NCBI GenBank assembly: GCA_036351575.1
Contig: JAZBPJ010000175.1
Location: 1-20,211 of the forward strand
DNA: 20,211 nt
From: JABDPF01 sp036351575
GTDB lineage: Bacteria; Pseudomonadota; Gammaproteobacteria; Xanthomonadales; SZUA-36
Reading direction: 5' to 3'
A program made the position numbers and the translations under genes. Below are positions 14,593 through 20,211 of this stretch, piece after piece (the first letter of the stretch is position 1; each line of letters starts with the position of its first letter). Below the pieces are notes generated by a model. That model searched no databases. It was not told where the DNA came from and saw only the letters and a program-made list of their open reading frames with translations.

Positions 14593-15462
14593 ATGATTCG
14601 AAGCATGACGGGATTCGCCAGCGTCGAGCGAAGCTATGAATTCGGCCGCCTCACCTGGGAAGTCCGCTCGGTCAATCATCGCTATCTCGAGATCGGGTTC
14701 AGGGTGCCTGAGGAATTTCGCAGCCTGGAACCGGAAATTCGTCGAACGCTCGGAGAATACCTGAGCCGGGGAAAAGTTGATGCGAATCTGCGGTTTGCGC
14801 CTTCTGCCGAAGCCGCGGGTTCGCGGCTGGTTCTGAACACCAGCCTGCTGGACCGCCTGCTTGAACTGCACGCGGAGACCGCCCGCGCCGCAGCGCTGTC
14901 ATCCTCGCCCGATCCGCAGGCACTGATGCGCTGGCCGGGCGTCATTGAAGAACAGGCGCCGGACGCCCAGCCGATGAAAGAAGCGGCACTGGAACTGCTC
15001 GCCGAGGCGGCCGCCGGCCTGCACGCGTCGCGCGGCCGGGAAGGCGAAGCCATGGCGCAGGCCATCCGGGACCGGCTCAGCGCTATTGAAAACCACGTCG
15101 ATTCGGTTCGTAGCTGGCTTCCTGCAATACGCGAAGGGCTCCGGGAAAAGCTTTTGACGCGGATCGGTGAATTGAAGCAGCCCCTGGAACCCGGGCGCCT
15201 GGAGCAGGAGGTCGCTTTCCTGGCGCAGAAAATAGACGTCGACGAAGAACTCGACCGCCTGGCCGCTCACGTCAAGGAGGCCCGGCTGGTGCTGGAACGT
15301 GACGAGCCGGTCGGGCGGCGCCTCGATTTCCTGATGCAGGAATTCAACCGCGAGTCGAACACCCTGAGCTCCAAGTCCGTGGACCAGCGCACCACCCAGG
15401 TGGCCGTCGATTTGAAGGTGGCGATCGAACAGATGAGAGAACAGGTCCAGAACATTGAGTGA
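14593..15462 (+). CDS. yicC: YicC/YloC-family endoribonuclease
   Basis: Member of the YicC family, shown in other bacteria to be an endoribonuclease. The conserved N-terminal domain begins MIRSMTGFASVE and includes WEVRSVNHRYLEIGFR; the C-terminal domain (about 200-289) contains EVAFLAQKIDVDEELDRL, GRRLDFLMQEFNRESNTLSS and the final VAVDLKVAIEQMREQVQNIE. Length is 289 residues. GAGGA at 14579-14583 precedes the ATG by nine bases. Position next to rph is conserved in gammaproteobacteria; here it also heads the run toward gmk, whose start overlaps its stop by eight bases. Confidence 0.95.
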   Translation: MIRSMTGFASVERSYEFGRLTWEVRSVNHRYLEIGFRVPEEFRSLEPEIRRTLGEYLSRGKVDANLRFAPSAEAAGSRLVLNTSLLDRLLELHAETARAAALSSSPDPQALMRWPGVIEEQAPDAQPMKEAALELLAEAAAGLHASRGREGEAMAQAIRDRLSAIENHVDSVRSWLPAIREGLREKLLTRIGELKQPLEPGRLEQEVAFLAQKIDVDEELDRLAAHVKEARLVLERDEPVGRRLDFLMQEFNRESNTLSSKSVDQRTTQVAVDLKVAIEQMREQVQNIE

Positions 15463-16075
15463 ACCCGGCCTGTACGTGGTGGCCTCGCCTTCGGGCGGCG
15501 GAAAGTCCAGCCTGATACGCGCGCTGCTGGAACGCGATGACCGTGTGCGCTTGTCGGTATCCCACACCACGCGACCGCCGCGGCCCGGAGAGACGGACGG
15601 GGTGCACTACCATTTCGTCGACCGCCCTGCTTTCGATCGACTAGTTGAGAGCAATGCGTTTCTGGAACACGCCGAGGTGTTCGGCAATCGCTACGGAACG
15701 AGCCGTGACGGCGTCGAAAAACAGATGCGGGACGGGTTCGATGTGATGCTGGATATCGATTGGCAGGGCGCACGGCAGGTTCGCGCCGCCTTTCCTTCCT
15801 GCCGCGGGATTTTCATTCTTCCGCCCTCGATGAAAATCCTGCGCGATCGCCTGACGGGCCGGGGGCAGGACGAAACGGAAGTCATCGAGCGGCGCATGCG
15901 CGAAGCGCGCGCGGAGATATCCCACTGGCGCGAGTTCGATTTTCTGGTGATCAACGATATTTTTTCCGAAGCGCTCGAAGACCTCTGGAGCATTATTCGC
16001 CAGGGCAAAACTCATCGTTCCGGCCAGCAGGGTCGTGTACGTGAAATTCTGGCGGACTTTTTGGAAAGCGAGTAG
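15455..16075 (+). CDS. gmk: Guanylate kinase
   Basis: Phosphorylates GMP to GDP with ATP, an essential step in GTP supply. The P-loop ASPSGGGKS is at 10-18; SVSHTTRPPRPGETDGVHYHFV (near 38-58, GMP binding) and FLEHAEVFGNRYGTS follow, then LDIDWQGARQVR and the lid region. Length is 206 residues. The start codon is TTG at 15455, inside the last codons of yicC, with an AGG about ten bases upstream. No in-frame ATG or GTG lies where it would preserve the first beta strand (LYVVAS) before the P-loop, so TTG is well supported by protein structure. It is probably cotranscribed with yicC. Confidence 0.96.
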   Translation: MSEPGLYVVASPSGGGKSSLIRALLERDDRVRLSVSHTTRPPRPGETDGVHYHFVDRPAFDRLVESNAFLEHAEVFGNRYGTSRDGVEKQMRDGFDVMLDIDWQGARQVRAAFPSCRGIFILPPSMKILRDRLTGRGQDETEVIERRMREARAEISHWREFDFLVINDIFSEALEDLWSIIRQGKTHRSGQQGRVREILADFLESE

Positions 16076-16146
16076 AATGGTGCGTTCATCCCGGGAAATT
16101 AACCTCCCGCTAAGTGATTGTTTTTTATATTCCGGAATAAAATGAT

Positions 16147-16410
16147 ATGGCACGAATTACCGTAGAAGACTGTCTCAACAACATCGATAACCGCTTTGAA
16201 ATGGTCCTGACGGCCACGAAGCGGGCGCGGCAGATCGCCAATGGCGCAGACCCGCTGGTGGAAGAGGAAAATGATAAACCGACCGTGATCGCGCTCCGCG
16301 AAATTGCGGACGGCCTCGTGACTCCCGAGCAGGTCGACGTGATGCAGGCCGAACTCGAAGCGGCTGAAGCATTTGAAGAGCCGATCGAGGACGACGACTT
16401 CGCACCCTGA
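16147..16410 (+). CDS. rpoZ: RNA polymerase omega subunit
   Basis: Small subunit that binds the beta-prime C-terminus and aids RNA polymerase assembly. The 87-residue sequence shows MARITVEDCL, NRFEMVLTATKRARQI, the conserved NDKPTVIALREIADG and an acidic C-terminus. The N-terminal MAR that forms part of ppGpp binding site 1 in proteobacterial RNA polymerase is present. The ATG at 16147 is preceded by an out-of-frame ATG five bases upstream; the ribosome binding site is weak (GGA near 16133). Located between gmk and spoT as in E. coli. Confidence 0.97.
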   Translation: MARITVEDCLNNIDNRFEMVLTATKRARQIANGADPLVEEENDKPTVIALREIADGLVTPEQVDVMQAELEAAEAFEEPIEDDDFAP

Positions 16411-16451
16411 TTACCGAGGCTGACCGACAGGCTGATTCCGGAGACTCCACG

Positions 16452-18593
16452 ATGCAGGAAAAGCGCGGATACCCGGAAGCCGTACTGGAATTGAAGAGCC
16501 TGCTCGAGTCCTACCTCGAACCCGACAAGATCGCCCTGGTCCTCAGGGCGTTTGAAGCTGCCGAAAAAGCACATCAAGGACAGGTCCGCAAGACCGGGGA
16601 TGCCTACATCTTTCACCCGGTCGCCGTGGCGCGCATCCTGGCCGTGCTGCGCATGGACCACGAGAGCATCGTGGCCGCCCTGCTTCATGACACCATCGAA
16701 GACACCCCGCTGAGCTGGACCGATATCGAACGCGATTTCGGCCGTGTCGTCGCGGACCTGGTCGAGGGCGTCACCAAGCTGGACAAAATGAAGTTCCGCA
16801 CCCGCGGCGAGGCGGACGCCGAGAGTTTCCGCAAGCTGATGCTGGCGATGACCCAGGACCTTCGCGTGGTGTTCATCAAGCTGGCGGACCGCCTGCACAA
16901 CATGCGCACGCTCGGCTGCATGTCGGTCGACTCCCGGCGCCGGATCGCGCGTGAAACGCTGGACATTTACGCACCGATCGCGGACCGGCTGGGTATGAAC
17001 AGCCTGCAGCACGAGCTTGAAGATCTCGGTTTTCGCCACCTCTTCCCCTGGCGCTATGAAACCATCGCGGAACACCTGGAAACCAATGCCGGCAACCGCA
17101 AAGAGGTCGTCGAGACGATCCTCGCGACGCTGCGCGAAAAGATGGCGAAAACCGGCATCGACTGCCGTATCAGCGGGCGGCAAATCGCGCCTTACAGCAT
17201 CTACAAGCGAATGCGCCGCCGGGATCAGTCCTTCAACGAACTGACCAATTTCTACGCCTTTCGCATCATCACCGGCAGCGAAGCTCACTGCTACATGGCG
17301 CTGGGCGTGGCGCACAGCCTTTTCCAGCCGAGGCCGGGAAGCTTCAAGGATTACATCGCGCTGCCCAAGGCCAATGGTTACCAATCGCTGCACACCATGC
17401 TGAACAGCCCTTACGAGATGCCCATACAGATCCAGATACGGACCGAGGAAATGGACCTGATGGCCCAGCTCGGAGCGGCGGCCCACTGGCACCGCAAAGA
17501 GATCGATGCGAGCGAGGGCGGTCTGGTCGGCAGTGCGGAGGTTCGCGCGCGGGAATGGCTGATGCGGTTGATGGACGTTCAGCGGCACACCGGCGATTCA
17601 CTCGAGTTCCTTGACCACGCCAAGGCGGACCTGTTCCCGGACGAAATTTTCGTTTTCACGCCCAAAGGCAAGATCATCGACCTGAAAAAGAATTCGACCG
17701 CGCTGGATTTTGCCTATTCGATCCATACGGATATCGGCAACCACACGGCGTCGGTCCTGGTCGACGGCCTCGAAGCGCCCCTGTCTACACGTCTCGAAAA
17801 CGGCCAGACCGTGGAGATCATCACCGACCCCGATGCGCAGCCCCGGACCGAGTGGCTCGAATTCACCGCGACCGCCCGCGCGCGCTCCGCCATTCGCCAT
17901 TATCTCAAGAGCCTGGGCCAGGAAGACACGATTGCGCTCGGTTTCCGTCTGCTGGACAAGGCGCTGCAGGCGCGCGGCAGCTCGATCGAAAAAATTTCCG
18001 AGCGACGGTGGAAGCGGTACCTCAAGAAAAACAACTACGAGGACCAGGACGACCTGTACCGTGACCTGGCGCTCGGGCGCACCCTGGCCAAGATCGTTGC
18101 GGCGAAACTGGCGCCGCTGGCAGGGCTGATCACGGGCAGCCGGGGCGATGACGAAGCGCTCACCGTCTCGGGCACAGAAGGCAACGCGCTCAGTTTCGGC
18201 GCCTGCTGCTCACCGGTCCCGGGCGACAACATCATGGCCTACGTTTCAGCCGATCACGGGCTGGTGGTGCACCGCGTGACCTGCGCCAACGTGCGCGAAT
18301 TCCGCAAACATCCCGACCGCTGCGTGCGCGTGAACTGGGCGCCGATCACCGATGGCCCGTTCCCGGTTACCCTGCGCGTCGAAGCGCGCAATGCCCCCGG
18401 CGTGCTGGCCAGCATTTCAACCAGCATCGGCCGGGCCAAGAGCAACATCGAGACCGTTGCCCAGCCCGAGTCGAACCCGGAAGTGTCCACCCTGATCTTC
18501 ACGATCAGCGTCAACGATCGCGATCACATGGCGAACGTGCTGCGGCGCCTGAGACGAAATACCGACGTGCTGCGCGTGCACCGCGTGATTTGA
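16452..18593 (+). CDS. spoT: SpoT-type (p)ppGpp hydrolase with a probably inactive synthetase domain
   Basis: Long RelA/SpoT homologue of 713 residues in the usual order: HD hydrolase (about 30-185), synthetase (about 230-345), TGS (about 396-455), helical region, conserved-cysteine segment (ACCSPVPGD...TCANV, near 580-615) and C-terminal ACT/RRM domain (about 637-713). The hydrolase site is intact: His55, His79-Asp80, Glu83-Asp84, Asp146 and Asn150. In the synthetase domain GYQSLHT and KDYIALPKANG are kept, but Asn266 replaces the catalytic Asp (NFYAFR where D.xAxR is usual), Gln326 replaces the catalytic Glu (QIQIRT for EIQIRT or EVQIRT), and GRQIA replaces GRxKH at 242-246. By family knowledge, loss of either acidic residue stops synthesis, so I infer a hydrolase-only enzyme. 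GGAGA at 16440-16444 supports the start. Confidence 0.95.
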   Translation: MQEKRGYPEAVLELKSLLESYLEPDKIALVLRAFEAAEKAHQGQVRKTGDAYIFHPVAVARILAVLRMDHESIVAALLHDTIEDTPLSWTDIERDFGRVVADLVEGVTKLDKMKFRTRGEADAESFRKLMLAMTQDLRVVFIKLADRLHNMRTLGCMSVDSRRRIARETLDIYAPIADRLGMNSLQHELEDLGFRHLFPWRYETIAEHLETNAGNRKEVVETILATLREKMAKTGIDCRISGRQIAPYSIYKRMRRRDQSFNELTNFYAFRIITGSEAHCYMALGVAHSLFQPRPGSFKDYIALPKANGYQSLHTMLNSPYEMPIQIQIRTEEMDLMAQLGAAAHWHRKEIDASEGGLVGSAEVRAREWLMRLMDVQRHTGDSLEFLDHAKADLFPDEIFVFTPKGKIIDLKKNSTALDFAYSIHTDIGNHTASVLVDGLEAPLSTRLENGQTVEIITDPDAQPRTEWLEFTATARARSAIRHYLKSLGQEDTIALGFRLLDKALQARGSSIEKISERRWKRYLKKNNYEDQDDLYRDLALGRTLAKIVAAKLAPLAGLITGSRGDDEALTVSGTEGNALSFGACCSPVPGDNIMAYVSADHGLVVHRVTCANVREFRKHPDRCVRVNWAPITDGPFPVTLRVEARNAPGVLASISTSIGRAKSNIETVAQPESNPEVSTLIFTISVNDRDHMANVLRRLRRNTDVLRVHRVI

Positions 18594-18611
18594 CGAGTCA
18601 CAGGAAGCAGA

Positions 18612-18992
18612 ATGAAGAAAGATATCATCAGCACCAACCACGCACCTGCCGCGGTAGGCCCGTATTCGCAGGCCGTTCGGCACGGCGACATCGTTTTCCT
18701 GTCGGGGCAGATCCCGCTGGACCCCGAGACCATGAAGCTGGTCGAAGGCGGTATCGAAGACCAGGCCCACCGCGTATTCCAGAACCTTCGGGCCGTCTGC
18801 AAGGCGGCCGGTTCGAGTCTCGACGGCGTCGTCAAGCTGAACCTTTTCCTGACCGACATGGGAAACTTCGCGGCCGTCAACGAAGTCATGAAACAGTATT
18901 TCAGCGAACCCTACCCCGCGCGGGCCGCGGTCGGCGTGGCCGCGCTGCCGCTGGGTGCGGAGGTGGAGGCGGAAGCGGTTCTTGGACTCTGA
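18612..18992 (+). CDS. ridA: RidA family 2-iminobutanoate/2-iminopropanoate deaminase
   Basis: Small YjgF/YER057c/UK114 protein that hydrolyses reactive enamine/imine intermediates released by PLP dehydratases to 2-oxo acids and ammonia, preventing damage to other PLP enzymes. The 126-residue sequence has GPYSQAVRHGDIVFLSGQIPLDP at 16-38, the loop FLTDMGNFAAVN, and Arg104 in YPARAAVGV, the residue that binds the substrate carboxylate in active RidA. AGGAAG at 18602-18607 precedes the ATG. It lies 18 bases after spoT, and recG starts inside its last codons. In E. coli trmH occupies this slot; ridA here is common in other gammaproteobacteria. Confidence 0.95.
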   Translation: MKKDIISTNHAPAAVGPYSQAVRHGDIVFLSGQIPLDPETMKLVEGGIEDQAHRVFQNLRAVCKAAGSSLDGVVKLNLFLTDMGNFAAVNEVMKQYFSEPYPARAAVGVAALPLGAEVEAEAVLGL

Positions 18993-20211
18993 GCTTCGCT
19001 CCTTACAGGGCGTAGGCCCGAAACTGGAAGAAACCCTCGCGCGACTGGGCATCCATACCGCGCAGGACCTGCTGTTCCACCTGCCTTTGCGTTACGAGGA
19101 CCGCACGCGGGTTCACCCCATCGGTTCCCTGTACCCGGGCGCGACGGTCCAGGTGGAAGGCGAAGTCGAACACTCCGCGATCGTGCGGGGCCGCCGCGCG
19201 ATGCTCGTGGTCGTCATCTCCGACGGCACCGGGCTGGTCACGCTGCGTTTTTTTCATTTCCGCGCCGCCCAGAAACACCAGCTTTCGCGGGGCACGCGAC
19301 TGCGCTGCTTCGGCGAGGTTCGCGGCGGATTCAAAGGCCTGGAAATGATCCACCCGAGCTACCGGCGTATCCTGACAAAGGAAGACGAGGAGCTCAGTGA
19401 CCGGCTCACCCCGGTATACCCATCCACCGAAAAACTGGGCCAGGCAAACTGGCTGAAGCTTACCGGCCAGGCGCTCGACCGCCTGGAAAACGGGCAACTC
19501 CAGCTGGATGAACTGCTACCACCGGGGCTTTCCGGCGACATGCGGCTGCCGTCGCTTGCCGGCTCGATCAGGTATATTCACCGCCCACCCTCCGGCGCCG
19601 ACGTGGAAGCACTGGTCGAACGCCGGCACCCGGCACAGCAGCGCCTGGCGATGGAAGAACTGCTGGCGCACAACCTGAGCATGCAACAGCTCCACCGGCG
19701 CCAGCGGCGCTTCAGTGCGTATGCAATGAACGAGAACTCCGGCCTCGAAGAGGAGTTTCTTCAACGCCTGCCGTTCACTTTGACCGCCGCGCAGCAGCGG
19801 GTCACCGGGGAGATACACCACGACCTGGCACGCTCCTTTCCTATGCAGCGACTCCTGCAGGGCGATGTCGGCTCGGGAAAAACCGTGGTCGCCGCGCTGG
19901 CGGCGCTGCGCGCTATCGGAAACGGTACGCAGGCCGCGCTGATGGCGCCGACCGAGTTGCTTGCCGAGCAGCACTTGAGAAGCTTCAGCGCCTGGCTGGA
20001 ACCGCTCGGCATCGAACCGGTATGGCTCAGCAGCAAGGTAACCGGCCGAAGGCGCCGTGAAGCGCTTCAGGCCATTGCCTCGGGCGCGCCGCTGGCCATC
20101 GGCACCCACGCGCTCATGCAGGAGGGTGTCGACTTCAAACGACTGGGGCTGGCCATCGTCGACGAGCAGCACCGCTTCGGCGTGCATCAGCGCCTGGCCC
20201 TGATGGACAAG
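18982..20211 (+). CDS. recG: ATP-dependent DNA helicase RecG (3' end beyond the window)
   Basis: Superfamily 2 helicase that remodels stalled replication forks and branch-migrates Holliday junctions. The first 410 residues are present and the frame stays open to the right edge, so about 280 residues should follow. The N-terminal part has LQGVGPKLEETLARLGI and LLFHLPLRYEDRT; the OB/wedge domain (about 50-150) binds the fork junction; LPFTLTAAQQRV precedes Walker A GDVGSGKT (294-301), MAPTELLAEQH (motif Ia) and DEQH (394-397, motif II). The likely start is TTG at 18982, overlapping ridA by 11 bases, with GGAAG at 18971-18975; no ATG or GTG fits near the conserved N-terminus. Confidence 0.94.
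   Translation, partial: MDSELRSLQGVGPKLEETLARLGIHTAQDLLFHLPLRYEDRTRVHPIGSLYPGATVQVEGEVEHSAIVRGRRAMLVVVISDGTGLVTLRFFHFRAAQKHQLSRGTRLRCFGEVRGGFKGLEMIHPSYRRILTKEDEELSDRLTPVYPSTEKLGQANWLKLTGQALDRLENGQLQLDELLPPGLSGDMRLPSLAGSIRYIHRPPSGADVEALVERRHPAQQRLAMEELLAHNLSMQQLHRRQRRFSAYAMNENSGLEEEFLQRLPFTLTAAQQRVTGEIHHDLARSFPMQRLLQGDVGSGKTVVAALAALRAIGNGTQAALMAPTELLAEQHLRSFSAWLEPLGIEPVWLSSKVTGRRRREALQAIASGAPLAIGTHALMQEGVDFKRLGLAIVDEQHRFGVHQRLALMDK

Noticed and set aside
16092..16109. Possible terminator or attenuator between gmk and rpoZ
   Set aside because: The stem is only 5 bp with an 8-base loop, and the T run starts 11 bases later; too weak to call.
16125..17588. Long minus-strand open frame (487 codons) antisense to rpoZ and the spoT 5' half
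   Set aside because: Both sense genes are clearly conserved; the antisense product has low-complexity Ser/Ala and His/Val composition and no recognisable domain.
1..20211. Search for a mobile element, defence island, CRISPR array, toxin-antitoxin pair or biosynthetic cluster
   Set aside because: Every sizeable stretch is accounted for by core genes or short spacers; no direct-repeat arrays, transposases, integrases or defence domains were seen on either strand.

Overview
This window is GC-rich bacterial chromosome with densely packed, mostly core genes. Three blocks point to a gammaproteobacterium: pilM-N-O-P-Q divergent from a class A penicillin-binding protein 1a gene, rph-rdgB-hemW divergent from yicC, and the run yicC-gmk-rpoZ-spoT-ridA-recG. 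I cannot place it below class with confidence; it is probably not an enterobacterium. No tRNA, rRNA, CRISPR array, insertion sequence, integrase, toxin-antitoxin pair or phage gene was seen.

Layout. Positions 101-1078 (+) encode a PLP-dependent serine/threonine dehydratase. It converges with a free methionine-R-sulfoxide reductase gene (msrC, 1083-1562, -). Positions 1629-6680 (-) hold the type IV pilus alignment and secretin operon pilM-pilN-pilO-pilP-pilQ; pilM to pilP are joined by 1-4 base stop/start overlaps, and the operon ends in a strong hairpin. A 299-base intergenic region separates pilM from the divergent mrcA/ponA (6980-9466, +). An unnamed gene (9429-10088, +) overlaps the end of mrcA. 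Next come gltA (-), rpmE2 for type B ribosomal protein L31 (-), and the overlapping set rph-rdgB-hemW (-, 12015-14500). From 14593 to the right edge all genes run on + : yicC, gmk, rpoZ, spoT, ridA and a recG cut by the window end.

How the genes fit together. PilM/N/O/P form the inner-membrane to periplasm assembly of the type IV pilus that connects to the PilQ outer-membrane pore; the neighbouring PBP1a builds the peptidoglycan this machine must cross. RNase PH, the XTP/dITP pyrophosphatase, YicC, guanylate kinase and RecG are RNA, nucleotide and genome housekeeping functions. The omega subunit and SpoT link this cluster to (p)ppGpp signalling.

Most notable observation. SpoT keeps an intact HD hydrolase site, but its synthetase domain lacks both acidic residues known to be needed for (p)ppGpp synthesis (Asn266 and Gln326 stand where Asp and Glu are expected) and also the Lys-His pair of the GRxKH motif (here Ile-Ala). 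It is probably a hydrolase-only SpoT. Other points are TTG start codons in three core genes (pilM, gmk, recG), an unnamed gene coupled to PBP1a, and the absence of aroK/aroB after pilQ. I see no convincing undescribed multi-gene system here; this is largely a standard core-genome region.
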